Shown here piece by piece: positions 17,367-27,610 of a DNA stretch of 64,000 nt; position 1 is the stretch's first letter, and every line of letters starts with the position of its first letter. This DNA comes from Myroides phaeus. Lineage in GTDB: Bacteria > Bacteroidota > Bacteroidia > Flavobacteriales > Flavobacteriaceae. The translations under genes were made by a program, and so were the position numbers. Where the stretch lies: assembly GCF_900099675.1 (NCBI RefSeq), contig NZ_FNDQ01000008.1:1-64000 (forward strand), in the 5' to 3' direction. The notes beneath the pieces are model-generated. The model saw nothing but the letters and a program-made list of their open reading frames with translations, was not told the DNA's origin and made no database searches.

Positions 17367-18440
17367 ATGAAGATTATAGACTGGTATATACTTAAAAGGT
17401 ATTTGGCAACATTTTTTGTAATGTTATTACTTTTTGTACCGATTGGAATCGTTATTGATGTCTCTGAGAAAATCAACAAGATGTTAGCAAATAAAGTACC
17501 AGTTTCGGCAATACTATTGTATTACCTTGACTTTACAATTTATTTTGCTAACATGTTGTTTCCTATTTTCCTGTTTATATCTATCATTTGGTTTACTTCA
17601 AAACTGGCAAATAATACAGAGATTGTAGCTATTCTTAGTTCGGGTATTTCTTTTACACGCTTTTTAAGACCTTATATTATAGGGGCTACATTTGTTTCTT
17701 TATTTGCATTAGTTATGTCTGTTTTTATTGTTCCAAAGGCAAGTCAAGGCTATAACGATTTTAGATATAAATACCTTAAACGAGATGAGGTTCGCGAGAG
17801 TCAGAATGTTTATAGACAGATTAGTGCGAATGAGTTTATCTACGTAAGTAACTTTAATTATAATTCGAAAACAGGTTATAACTTCTCAATGGAGGTTTTT
17901 GACGAGAATAAATTAGTGTCAAAAATGACAGCAAACCGCATTGTTTGGAATCCAGAAACGGAGAATTATACATTGTACGATTATTTTAAAAGAGAAGTAG
18001 GAGAAGGGGAAGATCAGCTTGAAAAGGCAGAACAAAAAGACCTGACGTTAGATTTTGATATTGACGATTTAACGCCAGTAGTTTATGCTGCTGAAACAAT
18101 GCAATTGGGACCACTGAAACGCTTCATTGAGAAAGAACAGATGCGAGGATCTTCTAATATCAATACCTACCTCGTGGTATTGTATAAGAAATATAGTATT
18201 CCTGTTTCTGCCTTTATTTTAACGATAATTGCAGTATCTGTATCTTCAATGAAGAGAAGAGGAGGAATGGGGGTTAACTTAGCAATTGGTATTGCTTTGG
18301 CCTTTATCTATGTGTTTTTTGACAAAATATTTGGTACGCTTGCTGAAGCGTCAAGTATTCCTCCATTATTTGCAGTTTGGTTTCCAAATATAGTATTTGG
18401 TATTTTAGCAATCTTTTTGTTACGCAATGCTCGCAGATAA
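17367..18440 (+). CDS. LptF/LptG-family lipopolysaccharide export permease
   Basis: 357 residues of the YjgP/YjgQ family. N-terminal spans open with IIDWYILKRYLATFFVMLL. A periplasmic jellyroll domain fills about 130-260, and three C-terminal spans end the protein (IPVSAFILTIIAVSVSSMKR). Partner of LptB in moving LPS from the inner membrane to the Lpt bridge. It starts 41 bp after tgt and overlaps the next gene by 14 bp. Confidence 0.9.
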   Translation: MKIIDWYILKRYLATFFVMLLLFVPIGIVIDVSEKINKMLANKVPVSAILLYYLDFTIYFANMLFPIFLFISIIWFTSKLANNTEIVAILSSGISFTRFLRPYIIGATFVSLFALVMSVFIVPKASQGYNDFRYKYLKRDEVRESQNVYRQISANEFIYVSNFNYNSKTGYNFSMEVFDENKLVSKMTANRIVWNPETENYTLYDYFKREVGEGEDQLEKAEQKDLTLDFDIDDLTPVVYAAETMQLGPLKRFIEKEQMRGSSNINTYLVVLYKKYSIPVSAFILTIIAVSVSSMKRRGGMGVNLAIGIALAFIYVFFDKIFGTLAEASSIPPLFAVWFPNIVFGILAIFLLRNARR

Positions 18441-19320
18441 TATAAAAAGTTATATCTATCTTCATATAATTGTATTTATATGGGGATTTACAGCAATTTT
18501 AGGTCATTTAATTACCTTAGAAGCGTTGCCATTAGTGTGGTATCGCATTTTAATTGCTGTCGTTACCTTAGGGGGTATGTTTTTGTTTAAAAGACAAACA
18601 CTTCAAGCATCAAGAGGAAAGATACTTCAGTTTTTCGGAGCAGGGTTAGTTATTGCTTTGCATTGGTTGACATTCTTTTGGGCTATTAAAGTTTCTAATA
18701 TTTCTGTAACATTAGCCTGTTTATCTACAGGAGCTTTCTTTGCTTCTATATTAGAACCAATTTTTTTTAAAAGAAAAATAATTGGGTATGAAGTGTTTTT
18801 TGGCTTTATCGTTATCTGTGCTTTAGCTTTAATATTTAGCGTAAGCGGGGAATACGTAGAGGGAATAGTTTTAGGATTATCTTCCGCTTGTTTATCAGCC
18901 ACATTTTCAATCATTAATAGTAAATTAGTTAAACATACAGCAGCGCCAATTATCACATTTTATGAGATGTTAGGAGGTTTGTTAATCCTATCTGTATTTC
19001 TTCTTTTTACAGGAAGTTTTACAAGTGAATTTTTTACAGTAAGTTTGACGGATTGGTTTTGGCTTTTCATTTTAGGAGTTTTTTGTACGGCATTTGCTTT
19101 CTTAGGCTCTGTTTATATAATGAAGTTTTTAACGCCATTTACTGTAATGTTGACTATTAATTTAGAACCCGTTTATGGAATTTTATTAGCGGTTTTATTG
19201 TTTAAGGATAGTGAAAAAATGAACTCCGAATTTTACGTTGGAGCCTTGTTAATACTGAGTACTGTTGTGTTAAATGCAATAGTTAAAAATAGAAAAAAGA
19301 GAAAACTTAGTCTCAAATAG
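18427..19320 (+). CDS. EamA/DMT-family transporter
   Basis: 297 residues with about ten spans in two EamA repeats, opening with IIVFIWGFTAILGHLI and, in the second half, FYEMLGGLLILSVFLL and NLEPVYGILLAVLLF. The family moves amino acids, purines or other metabolites; the substrate here is unknown. The start lies inside the lptF/G end (14-bp overlap), so co-translation is likely. Confidence 0.88.
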   Translation: MLADNIKSYIYLHIIVFIWGFTAILGHLITLEALPLVWYRILIAVVTLGGMFLFKRQTLQASRGKILQFFGAGLVIALHWLTFFWAIKVSNISVTLACLSTGAFFASILEPIFFKRKIIGYEVFFGFIVICALALIFSVSGEYVEGIVLGLSSACLSATFSIINSKLVKHTAAPIITFYEMLGGLLILSVFLLFTGSFTSEFFTVSLTDWFWLFILGVFCTAFAFLGSVYIMKFLTPFTVMLTINLEPVYGILLAVLLFKDSEKMNSEFYVGALLILSTVVLNAIVKNRKKRKLSLK

Positions 19321-19342
19321 CTTATCTATTCGAGGATTGTTT

Positions 19343-19350
19343 TATCTTTG
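19343..19350 (+). promoter_or_regulatory. -7 promoter box of accA
   Basis: TATCTTTG, 33 bp before the accA start. Confidence 0.5.
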
Positions 19351-19383
19351 TAATTCGTAATTGAAATTAAAACTTAATCATAA

Positions 19384-20337
19384 ATGGAATATTTAGATTT
19401 TGAACTTCCAATTAAAGAGCTTGAAGAGCAGTTGGGTAAATGTACGTTGATAGGAGAGGAATCTGATGTTGATGTATCAGCGACTTGCAAACAAATTGAG
19501 AAGAAATTAGAAGAAACCAAAAAGAGCATATATAAGAATCTAACGGCTTGGCAAAGAGTTCAATTGTCAAGACACCCAAATAGACCTTATACTATGGACT
19601 ATATCAAAGCGTTATGTGGAGATACATTTTTAGAACTTTTCGGAGATAGAAATGTAAAAGATGATAAAGCAATGGTAGGTGGTTTAGGTAAAATCGGTGA
19701 TCAAAGTTTTATGTTCGTTGGTCAACAAAAAGGTTACAACACCAAAACGAGACAGTTTAGAAACTTCGGAATGGCAAATCCTGAAGGATATAGAAAAGCT
19801 CTACGTTTAATGCAAATGGCAGAGAAATTCAATATTCCAATTGTTGCTTTGATTGATACTCCTGGAGCATATCCTGGTTTAGAAGCAGAGGAAAGAGGAC
19901 AAGGAGAAGCTATTGCACGTAATATTTTCGAAATGTTCCGTATTAAAGTGCCAATCATCTGTATTATTGTAGGTGAAGGTGCATCAGGAGGAGCTTTGGG
20001 AATTGGTGTAGGAGACAAAGTAACGATGCTTGAAAATACTTGGTATTCTGTTATTTCACCAGAGTCATGTTCTTCAATTTTATGGAGAAGCTGGGAATAT
20101 AAAGAGCAAGCAGCAGAGTCTTTAAAATTAACTTCTTTTGATATGAAGAAAAATAAGTTAGTTGACGATATTATTAAAGAACCTCTTGGAGGAGCTCATA
20201 CTAATAGAGAAGAGACTTTTGCAAGTGTTAAGAAATACATTGTAGACACGTATGCTTCTTTACAGAAAGTACCAACAGAAAAGCTTTTAGCTAATCGTAT
20301 GGAGAAATATTTTGAAATGGGAGAATACAGAGACTAA
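19384..20337 (+). CDS. accA: Acetyl-CoA carboxylase carboxyltransferase subunit alpha
   Basis: 317 residues, the usual length. With AccD it transfers CO2 from biotin-BCCP to acetyl-CoA, making malonyl-CoA. Blocks [37 protein letters not shown] and [15 protein letters not shown] line the crotonase-type active site. The BirA ligase that activates this complex is encoded at 22252-22983. Confidence 0.96.
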   Translation: MEYLDFELPIKELEEQLGKCTLIGEESDVDVSATCKQIEKKLEETKKSIYKNLTAWQRVQLSRHPNRPYTMDYIKALCGDTFLELFGDRNVKDDKAMVGGLGKIGDQSFMFVGQQKGYNTKTRQFRNFGMANPEGYRKALRLMQMAEKFNIPIVALIDTPGAYPGLEAEERGQGEAIARNIFEMFRIKVPIICIIVGEGASGGALGIGVGDKVTMLENTWYSVISPESCSSILWRSWEYKEQAAESLKLTSFDMKKNKLVDDIIKEPLGGAHTNREETFASVKKYIVDTYASLQKVPTEKLLANRMEKYFEMGEYRD

Positions 20338-20361
20338 TTCAAAATTTAGATAATAAAATTG

Positions 20362-20390
20362 AATCCGAGACATTGTCTCGGATTTTTTAT
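20362..20390 (+). terminator. accA terminator
   Basis: A 10-bp stem, AATCCGAGAC / GTCTCGGATT, with loop ATT, then T6. Confidence 0.9.
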
Positions 20391-20437
20391 TTTAATACCC
20401 TGACTATATAATTAACTATTTGATTTATATATTTGGG

Positions 20438-20468
20438 TTGAGTAATACTTAAAAAAGGTGTAATTTTG
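20438..20468 (+). promoter_or_regulatory. dnaB promoter
   Basis: -33 TTG (20438-20440), 20-bp spacer, -7 TAATTTTG (20461-20468), 4 bp before the dnaB ATG. The very short leader suggests a nearly leaderless mRNA. Confidence 0.7.
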
Positions 20469-20472
20469 CAAT

Positions 20473-22035
20473 ATGGAGCAAGCTAAAGATTTTAGACCAA
20501 TGAAGTCTTTTTCTAAGGAGATTGTATCTCTGGAAAAAGGAAAGTTACCACCTCAAGCAGTTGATTTAGAGGAGGCAGTATTGGGTGCAATGATGATTGA
20601 TAAAAAAGGTATTGATGAGGTAATTGATATTTTACAACCAGATGCTTTTTATAAAGACGCTCATAAGCATATTTTTGAAGCGATTGATCAATTATTCGTA
20701 GGTAACCAACCTATTGATTTGTTAACTGTTTCTACGCAATTGCGTAAAAACGGAAAACTGGATTTAGTAGGAGGTGATTACTATTTGGTTAGCTTAACTC
20801 AGAAAATTACGTCTTCAGCACATATTGAATTTCACTCACGTATCATTTTACAGAAGTTCATTCAGAGAAGTTTAATTCGCATTTCAAATGAAATTATTGA
20901 GAATGCATACGACGAGACAAGTGATGTGTTTGATTTATTAGATCAAGCAGAGTCTAAATTGTATGAGGTTACTCAAGGAAATATTAAAAAGAGTTCGGAA
21001 ACAGCTCAGTCTCTTGTTGCCCAAGCAAAAAAGCGTATTGAAGAAATTAGTACAAAAGAAGGGCTAAGTGGACTTCCAACAGGATTTCATAAACTGGATG
21101 CGCTTACATCGGGTTGGCAACCAAGTGACTTGATTATTATTGCGGCTCGTCCTGGTATGGGTAAGACAGCTTTTGTCTTGTCAATGGCACGTAATATCGC
21201 AATCGATTCAGGAGCAGGAGTAGCTGTGTTCTCATTAGAGATGTCTTCTGTACAGTTAATTACTCGTTTGATTTCATCTGAAACAGGTCTTTCGTCAGAG
21301 AAACTACGTACAGGTAAATTAGAAAAACACGAATGGGAACAATTAAATGTAAAAGTAAAAGACTTAGAGAGAGCGCCTTTATTTATTGACGATACACCTT
21401 CGTTGTCTATTTTTGATTTACGTGCAAAAGCAAGACGTTTAGCTTCACAACATGGTATTAAATTGATTATTATTGACTATTTACAGTTAATGACAGCGGG
21501 AGGAAATTCTAAAGGAGGAGGAAACCGTGAGCAGGAGATTTCGACTATTTCACGTACATTAAAAGCATTAGCAAAAGAGCTTGACGTTCCTGTTATTGCC
21601 TTATCTCAGTTATCGCGTGCTGTTGAAACACGTGGTACTTCAAAAAGACCTTTATTATCCGACTTAAGGGAGTCTGGAGCGATTGAGCAGGATGCGGATA
21701 TCGTATCGTTTATTTATCGACCAGAGTATTACAAAATTGAAGAATGGGATGATGAAGAAAGAAGTCCAACTGCAGGGCAAGCTGAGTTTATTGTAGCAAA
21801 ACACAGAAATGGAGGATTGGATAATATAAGATTAAAGTTCTTAGGACAATTTGGTAAGTTTGACAATTTAGAAGAGGATAGTTTTAGAAGTGATTTCTTT
21901 TCATCTGCTATGAATGAAGAAGCGAACCAAGGTTATGGTCAGAACCTTGCTAATACGCTCCCTCCAGCTTCTCAAGTTTTTACTACACCTAATAACAATA
22001 ATAGTTTTCACAATGATGATGATGTCCCGTTTTAA
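20473..22035 (+). CDS. dnaB: Replicative DNA helicase DnaB
   Basis: 520 residues. The N-terminal DnaG-interacting domain begins PPQAVDLEEAVLGAMMID. The RecA-like ATPase has Walker A ARPGMGKTA, Walker B LIIIDYLQLM and the Arg-finger region SDLRESGAIEQDAD. It unwinds the fork as a hexamer. The reading runs through the motor domain without an intein. The Asn/Gln-rich tail past the helicase domain is typical of the phylum. Confidence 0.97.
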   Translation: MEQAKDFRPMKSFSKEIVSLEKGKLPPQAVDLEEAVLGAMMIDKKGIDEVIDILQPDAFYKDAHKHIFEAIDQLFVGNQPIDLLTVSTQLRKNGKLDLVGGDYYLVSLTQKITSSAHIEFHSRIILQKFIQRSLIRISNEIIENAYDETSDVFDLLDQAESKLYEVTQGNIKKSSETAQSLVAQAKKRIEEISTKEGLSGLPTGFHKLDALTSGWQPSDLIIIAARPGMGKTAFVLSMARNIAIDSGAGVAVFSLEMSSVQLITRLISSETGLSSEKLRTGKLEKHEWEQLNVKVKDLERAPLFIDDTPSLSIFDLRAKARRLASQHGIKLIIIDYLQLMTAGGNSKGGGNREQEISTISRTLKALAKELDVPVIALSQLSRAVETRGTSKRPLLSDLRESGAIEQDADIVSFIYRPEYYKIEEWDDEERSPTAGQAEFIVAKHRNGGLDNIRLKFLGQFGKFDNLEEDSFRSDFFSSAMNEEANQGYGQNLANTLPPASQVFTTPNNNNSFHNDDDVPF

Positions 22036-22061
22036 AGAGGACAGTTTATATAGATAAAACG

Positions 22062-22097
22062 CAGGGACTGTCTTTTGAGGCAGTCCCTGGTGTTTTT
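22062..22097 (+). terminator. dnaB terminator
   Basis: CAGGGACTG / CAGTCCCTG stem (22062-22070 with 22081-22089), then a T run. Confidence 0.85.
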
Positions 22098-22251
22098 TAA
22101 GGGCTTTTTATAAGATAAAATTACTTTTTTAGATAGGAGAGATAAACAGTTCTTTTATACAAAATAATTTTACTTGTTTAATACCAGAATGAATACAGTC
22201 TTATTTTTTACAATTGAAAACTTTAGTATTAAATTCTCTCTATTTTATTAT

Positions 22252-22983
22252 TTAATACAGCATTTTGATTTCTTTCATTCCAAATTCTTGAATGCTATCA
22301 TCTTCTAATTGTATGCGAATTAAACCATACTTAGTAACTTCTTTGATAATTCCCATAAAACGAGTATGTTCTTTATTTTCAAAAGCAGTAGGTGTATTGA
22401 TACGATATAAATGAGAATGATATTCAATCCATAAAAAGTCACCTCCTTTAGCAAGATATTGTTCACTATAATATTTCAGTTCATCTAAAACAGCATTTAG
22501 GAGCACATCTTTATCAGTCTTAGTACCAGTTAATTTAAATAGAGAGCTTGCTTGAGGAAAATCATTAAAGCTTTCTTGATTTACATTGATACCTATGCCG
22601 ACAATAGATTGAGTTTCGCCATTAGCTTTTATGATGTTTTCTATTAATATGCCACATATTTTTTTATTATATGACAAAATGTCGTTCGGCCATTTTATAT
22701 AAAATGGCAGGTTATAAGTTTTTTTTAACGCTTGATAAACACTTAAAGCAACCATTACATTCAAATCAAAAACATACTCTGGTGAAGACAAAATGTCTTT
22801 CATTAAAACGCTAAAACTTAGACTACTACCTGCTTCAGAAGTCCAAGTACTTCCTCTCTGTCCCTTACCAGCAAATTGATTTTCTGCCACAACAACAGTG
22901 AAGTTTTCTAAGTTAGAAACTGTAAGTAAGTCTTTCAAATAGGTATTAGTAGACCCTATGGCATCGAGTTTGATAATATTCAT
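22252..22983 (-). CDS. birA: Biotin--[acetyl-CoA-carboxylase] ligase
   Basis: 243 residues. It attaches biotin through biotinyl-AMP to BCCP. Catalytic loop KGQRGSTW (40-47), then IKWPNDIL and GILIEN with the biotin-binding Lys, and VGIGINVN. There is no N-terminal winged-helix domain, so unlike E. coli BirA it is not a repressor. It is divergent from rsfS, with overlapping promoters. Confidence 0.93.
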   Translation of the reverse strand: MNIIKLDAIGSTNTYLKDLLTVSNLENFTVVVAENQFAGKGQRGSTWTSEAGSSLSFSVLMKDILSSPEYVFDLNVMVALSVYQALKKTYNLPFYIKWPNDILSYNKKICGILIENIIKANGETQSIVGIGINVNQESFNDFPQASSLFKLTGTKTDKDVLLNAVLDELKYYSEQYLAKGGDFLWIEYHSHLYRINTPTAFENKEHTRFMGIIKEVTKYGLIRIQLEDDSIQEFGMKEIKMLY

Positions 22984-23018
22984 ACAAAATTATTATAGTC
23001 TATTCAGAACGGTTTCAT

Positions 23019-23038
23019 TATATTTGGAACCAAATTTA
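23019..23038. promoter_or_regulatory. Overlapping divergent -7 boxes of birA and rsfS
   Basis: Plus strand TATATTTG (23019-23026) and minus strand TAAATTTG (23038-23031) lie 4 bp apart. They share an inverted repeat ATTTGG-AA-CCAAAT (23022-23035). Polymerase bound at one box should exclude the other. Confidence 0.55.
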
Positions 23039-23081
23039 GCTAACATTACATTTAATCGCGAATAAATAAGAAATAAAATAA

Positions 23082-23453
23082 ATGGCAGACAAGAATATCA
23101 ACAACGACGAATTGATCGCAAACATTATCAAAGGAATTGAATCAGTTAAAGGAGAGAACATTAAAATATTAGACTTAAGAGAGATTGACAATACTCCTTG
23201 TGATTATTTCATTATTTGTGAGGGAAATTCAAACACACAAGTCAATGCCATAGCTGGTGCTACGCAAAAAATAGTATCAAAAGAACTTCATGACAAACCT
23301 TGGCATATAGAAGGTGAAGTACAAGCAGAGTGGATATTAATGGATTATGTAAATGTTGTAGTTCATGTATTTCAAAAACATATACGTGAATACTATAACA
23401 TCGAAAGTCTATGGGGAGACGCTAAAATCACCACTGTTGAAAGCCAATATTAA
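23082..23453 (+). CDS. rsfS: Ribosome silencing factor
   Basis: 123 residues of the Iojap/RsfS family. It binds L14 on the 50S subunit and blocks joining to 30S in starvation. Typical blocks: CDYFIICEGNSNTQV, PWHIEGEVQAEWILMDY and VVHVFQKHIREYYNIESLWG. It starts the rsfS-ftsH run; ftsH begins 18 bp later. Confidence 0.95.
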   Translation: MADKNINNDELIANIIKGIESVKGENIKILDLREIDNTPCDYFIICEGNSNTQVNAIAGATQKIVSKELHDKPWHIEGEVQAEWILMDYVNVVVHVFQKHIREYYNIESLWGDAKITTVESQY

Positions 23454-23471
23454 TCACTAAAATTATTTTTC

Positions 23472-25436
23472 ATGTCTGATAATATGAAACCTAATCCAAA
23501 AAAATCAAGATTTAATCCTTGGATACTTTATGGAAGTCTCTTAGTGATTATTCTTGTAATTAACTTCCTGACTAATGGAAGTAATTTTGGAGACTCAAGA
23601 CAATTGGGTTTATCAAAATTATATGATTATTTAGAACAGGGATATGTTGAAAAAGTTGATTTCAATCGTACAGTTGCAAAAGTTTATTTAACTGAAGATG
23701 CGCTAAAACAAGATGAATTCAAAGATTTACAAAAGAAAAGTATCCTTGGTAAAGGAAACACAGGACCACAATTCCTTACTGACATTGGTAATTCTGAGAT
23801 TTTTCAAACAAAGCTTGATAAAGCTAAATCTGAAGATAAATTAGTTGAATATAAATCAGAACCAGACAGTAATTGGGGAGACTTATTAATTAGCTTCTTA
23901 CCGATTGTTATCATCATAGGTTTCTGGTTATTCATGATGAGAAGAATGTCTGGTGGCGGTGGCGCTGGAGGCGGTGGCCAAATCTTTTCGATTGGAAAAT
24001 CTAAAGCAAAACTTTTTGATGAGAAAAACGACATCAGAGTGAGCTTTAAAGATGTTGCAGGATTGGAAGGGGCTAAAGAAGAAATTGTAGAAATTGTAGA
24101 ATTTCTTAAAAACCCAGAAAAATATACTTCTATTGGAGGTAAAATTCCAAAAGGAGCTCTTTTAGTAGGACCTCCAGGTACAGGTAAAACATTATTGGCT
24201 AAAGCAGTTGCAGGTGAAGCGAAAGTTCCTTTCTTTTCACTTTCTGGATCTGACTTCGTTGAAATGTTTGTAGGAGTTGGTGCTTCTCGTGTAAGAGACT
24301 TATTTAAACAAGCAAAAGAAAAATCTCCTTCAATTATCTTTATTGACGAGATTGATGCTGTTGGTCGTGCCCGTGGAAAGAGCAACTTCTCTGGTTCAAA
24401 CGATGAAAGAGAAAACACATTAAACCAATTATTGACAGAGATGGATGGTTTTGGTTCTAATACGAATGTAATTGTATTAGCAGCAACTAACCGCGCTGAA
24501 ATATTGGATAAAGCGCTTTTAAGAGCAGGACGTTTTGACAGACAAATTTATGTTGATCTACCAGACGTTAAAGAACGTGAGGCTATCTTCAACGTTCATT
24601 TAAGAAACATTAAGAAAGTAGATAACTTAGATATTGATTTCTTATCTAAACAAACTCCAGGATTTTCTGGTGCTGATATTGCGAATGTTTGTAATGAAGC
24701 TGCATTAACTGCTGCTCGTAAAGACAAAAAGCAAGTTGATATGCAAGATTTCCTTGATGCAGTTGACCGTATCATTGGAGGTTTAGAGAAGAAAAACAAA
24801 ATCATCTCTCCAGAAGAAAAATATGCTATTGCAATTCATGAAGCTGGACACGCTACTGTAAGTTGGATGTGTGAACACGCGGCTCCATTAGTAAAAGTAA
24901 CAATAGTTCCTCGTGGACAAAGTTTAGGTGCTGCTTGGTACTTACCTGCGGAAAGACAAATCGTAAGAACAGAACAAATGTTAGACGAAATGTGTGCTAC
25001 AATGGGAGGACGTGCTGCTGAGAAAATTATCTTTGATAAAATATCAACAGGTGCATTGAGCGACTTAGAGAAAGTAACAAAACAAGCGAAAGCTATGGTT
25101 ACTATCTACGGACTGAACGAGAAATTAGGAAATATCACTTATTATGATTCATCAGGACAAAATGAGTATGGTTTTGGAAAACCATATTCAGAAGAAACTG
25201 CTAGAATTATAGACCAGGAGATTTCAACTTTAATTGAAGGACAATACGAAAGAGCGCAAAGTATCTTATCACAAAATAGAGAAAAGTTAATTCAATTAGC
25301 AGATTTACTTTGTGAGAAAGAGGTAATCTTTAAACAAGACTTAGAAGATATATTTGGTAAACGCCCATTTGACAAAGAAGGTGCCGTAGAAATAAATATT
25401 TCTGAAGAAAACAAGCCCGAGCAAACAGAAGAATAA
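23472..25436 (+). CDS. ftsH: ATP-dependent zinc metalloprotease FtsH
   Basis: 654 residues. Two membrane spans (about 14-31 and 135-155) flank a periplasmic domain. A Gly-rich linker precedes the AAA+ domain with Walker A GPPGTGKT (233-240), FIDEIDA and the second-region Arg in RAGRFDR. Zinc site HEAGH at 456-460. It degrades unassembled or damaged membrane proteins. A terminator follows at 25462. Confidence 0.97.
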   Translation: MSDNMKPNPKKSRFNPWILYGSLLVIILVINFLTNGSNFGDSRQLGLSKLYDYLEQGYVEKVDFNRTVAKVYLTEDALKQDEFKDLQKKSILGKGNTGPQFLTDIGNSEIFQTKLDKAKSEDKLVEYKSEPDSNWGDLLISFLPIVIIIGFWLFMMRRMSGGGGAGGGGQIFSIGKSKAKLFDEKNDIRVSFKDVAGLEGAKEEIVEIVEFLKNPEKYTSIGGKIPKGALLVGPPGTGKTLLAKAVAGEAKVPFFSLSGSDFVEMFVGVGASRVRDLFKQAKEKSPSIIFIDEIDAVGRARGKSNFSGSNDERENTLNQLLTEMDGFGSNTNVIVLAATNRAEILDKALLRAGRFDRQIYVDLPDVKEREAIFNVHLRNIKKVDNLDIDFLSKQTPGFSGADIANVCNEAALTAARKDKKQVDMQDFLDAVDRIIGGLEKKNKIISPEEKYAIAIHEAGHATVSWMCEHAAPLVKVTIVPRGQSLGAAWYLPAERQIVRTEQMLDEMCATMGGRAAEKIIFDKISTGALSDLEKVTKQAKAMVTIYGLNEKLGNITYYDSSGQNEYGFGKPYSEETARIIDQEISTLIEGQYERAQSILSQNREKLIQLADLLCEKEVIFKQDLEDIFGKRPFDKEGAVEINISEENKPEQTEE

Positions 25437-25461
25437 TCTTCTATATAAAGCACAAATACTA

Positions 25462-25503
25462 AAAATCTTAACCTAAAGGCAACTTTAAGTTAAGATTTTT
25501 TTT
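25462..25503 (+). terminator. ftsH terminator
   Basis: AAAATCTTAAC / GTTAAGATTTT stem (25462-25472 with 25489-25499) with a 16-nt loop, then T's that merge with the next -7 box. Confidence 0.75.
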
Positions 25504-25510
25504 ATCTTTG
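25503..25510 (+). promoter_or_regulatory. -7 promoter box of the LUD-cdsA-psd run
   Basis: TATCTTTG, directly after the ftsH terminator and 42 bp before the LUD start. Confidence 0.55.
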
Positions 25511-25551
25511 AATACTTATAATCTAAATTATTTCATCGGAGTAAAGTTGAC

Positions 25552-26163
25552 ATGAATTTTTTAAAGAAATTAATCAAAGTTTTTCAGCCTTCAGTTCCTG
25601 AAGTAGAGCAATCTACGCCAGAAAGAAGTCAGTATCTTCCAGAGGAGAAGATGCCGGTAGATGAGCTATTTACTGTTAATTTTAAAGAAAATGGTGGAAA
25701 GTTTCTTTATTGTGAATCAGATGAAGATTTAATAGAAACTTTTGTAAATATACTTTTAGAAAATGACTGGTTTGAAACAGAAGCATTAAGCTACGAAACA
25801 CAGTTATATCCTCTTTTAGATGAAAATAACGTTAAGTATATTAACGTTAAACAACCTACATTCTTTTTCTCTACTTGTGAGAGTTTAATTGCAGAAGACG
25901 GTTCTATACTGTTTTCTGGAAAACAATTAAAAGACAACAAAGCACACCATTTACCTTTAAACTTGATTATTATAGCTAAAACAAGCCAAATAACAAGAAC
26001 TAAAAGTGATGGTCTGCGTGAAATAAAACGAAAATACGGAAGTGCACTACCAAGCAATATTACAGCTTTTAACTGCTTCAAAGAAGCTCCTGTTGAAACA
26101 GATTTCTTAAGCTACGGTAGATCGCCCAAAAATTTATACCTATTACTTTTAGAAGATTTATAA
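25552..26163 (+). CDS. LUD (lactate utilization) domain protein
   Basis: 203 residues resembling LutC/YkgG-type LUD proteins: AEDGSILFSG, PLNLIIIAKTSQI and the closing GRSPKNLYLLLLEDL. LutC works with the LutAB iron-sulfur lactate dehydrogenase, but neither is nearby. Here it lies between ftsH and cdsA, ending 1 bp before cdsA, so its role may differ. Confidence 0.8.
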   Translation: MNFLKKLIKVFQPSVPEVEQSTPERSQYLPEEKMPVDELFTVNFKENGGKFLYCESDEDLIETFVNILLENDWFETEALSYETQLYPLLDENNVKYINVKQPTFFFSTCESLIAEDGSILFSGKQLKDNKAHHLPLNLIIIAKTSQITRTKSDGLREIKRKYGSALPSNITAFNCFKEAPVETDFLSYGRSPKNLYLLLLEDL

Positions 26164-26164
26164 T

Positions 26165-26953
26165 ATGTCAGAATCAGTTACTCGTGCAATATCAGGTGTA
26201 ATCTACATTGCGCTATTGATAGGAGCAACTCTATACTCTCCCTTAACTTTTGAAGTCCTTTTTGGTTTCTTTATGTTTGTAGCTTCTTTTGAATTTGCAA
26301 AACTTATTAAGTTGCCTAAATCACTTGCGATGATTATTGCTCTAATGGCTATTTCGTGTGTGTTTTGGGATAGAGATATTATGCCTATAAATGCTATAGC
26401 AATTTTTGCTGTAGTTATCTTATTAGCTTTATTAGCAGAATTATTCACCACGCGAAAACCTAATAGATCATTTCCTATTAAAATTATAATCTTTTTAGGT
26501 TACATTATCGCAACCTTTACAGCTATACTTTATTTGCCTTTTGTTAAAGGAGATTATACTCCTAACATCATAATAGGAATGATGATTTTAATATGGACAA
26601 ATGATACATTTGCTTATATCGTTGGAAAGAAAATTGGAAAAAATAAACTATTTGAAAGAATTTCTCCAAAGAAAACTATTGAGGGGTTTGCAGGTGGTTT
26701 AATCTTCAGTATCATAGCAAGTATCATATTAAGTCAATTTTTTGACTTTTTTAGTATGATAGTTTGGATAAGTAGTGCTATTTTTGTCAGCATTTTTGGA
26801 ACCATTGGTGATTTAGTGGAATCACACTTCAAAAGAGAAGCTGGTGTCAAAGATAGCGGTTCAATAATGCCAGGTCATGGTGGAATATTAGACCGTTTAG
26901 ATAGTGTTATATTTGTAGCACCATTTTTGTATTTAATTTATCAAATATTATAA
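26165..26953 (+). CDS. cdsA: Phosphatidate cytidylyltransferase
   Basis: 262 residues with about seven or eight spans. It makes CDP-diacylglycerol from phosphatidate and CTP. The family signature near the C-terminus is SHFKREAGVKDSGSIMPGHG followed by GILDRLDS, with Asp residues for metal and CTP. WTNDTFAYIVGKKIGKN precedes it. It is followed 3 bp later by psd, two steps of one pathway. Confidence 0.95.
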   Translation: MSESVTRAISGVIYIALLIGATLYSPLTFEVLFGFFMFVASFEFAKLIKLPKSLAMIIALMAISCVFWDRDIMPINAIAIFAVVILLALLAELFTTRKPNRSFPIKIIIFLGYIIATFTAILYLPFVKGDYTPNIIIGMMILIWTNDTFAYIVGKKIGKNKLFERISPKKTIEGFAGGLIFSIIASIILSQFFDFFSMIVWISSAIFVSIFGTIGDLVESHFKREAGVKDSGSIMPGHGGILDRLDSVIFVAPFLYLIYQIL

Positions 26954-26956
26954 CCT

Positions 26957-27607
26957 ATGTTTCACAAAGAAGGAACGAAAATTATTTTTTACTCATTAGT
27001 AGTAGCGGTAGGATTAGTCGTTTTAGCTGATGTATTAATTGATATCGACTGGATAAGAATGATTGTACAATCAATTGTACTTGTATTCTTAATCTTAATA
27101 CTTCAATTTTTCAGAAACCCTAATAGAAGTGTTACTCCAAATGACAATACTGTTTTAGCACCTGTTGATGGAAAAGTAGTTGTAATTGAAGAGGTGTATG
27201 AACCTGAATATTTTAAGGAAAAAAGGTTAATGGTTTCTATCTTTATGTCTCCTTTAAACGTACACGTAACACGTTATGGATTGAGTGGACTAATTAAATA
27301 CAGTCAGTACCACGCTGGTAAATATTTAGTTGCTTGGCATCCTAAAGCAAGTGAAGAAAATGAACGTACTACTGTTGTAGTAGAAAATCCAGTATTTGGG
27401 GAAATTATGTATAGACAAATCGCTGGTGCTTTAGCAAGACGTATTGTAAATTATGCAAAGCCAGGGATGCAAGTTGTACAAGGTACAGATGCCGGGTTTA
27501 TTAAATTTGGTTCAAGAGTAGATTTATACTTCCCTATTGGAACAAAAATTGAGGTAGCTTTAGATCAAAAAGCAATTGGAAATAAAACAGTAATTGCACA
27601 AAAATAA
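26957..27607 (+). CDS. psd: Phosphatidylserine decarboxylase proenzyme, short form
   Basis: 216 residues. It decarboxylates phosphatidylserine to phosphatidylethanolamine. Two N-terminal spans, then APVDGKVVVIEE and MSPLNVHVTRYG. The self-cleavage site is FGS in GFIKFGSRVDLYFP near the C-terminus, where Ser becomes the pyruvoyl group; Phe for Leu of the LGS form is normal in short PSDs. Confidence 0.93.
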   Translation: MFHKEGTKIIFYSLVVAVGLVVLADVLIDIDWIRMIVQSIVLVFLILILQFFRNPNRSVTPNDNTVLAPVDGKVVVIEEVYEPEYFKEKRLMVSIFMSPLNVHVTRYGLSGLIKYSQYHAGKYLVAWHPKASEENERTTVVVENPVFGEIMYRQIAGALARRIVNYAKPGMQVVQGTDAGFIKFGSRVDLYFPIGTKIEVALDQKAIGNKTVIAQK

Positions 27608-27610
27608 ATA

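Noticed and set aside
20473..22035. Intein in dnaB
   Set aside because: Motor motifs are continuous and the length of 520 is normal.
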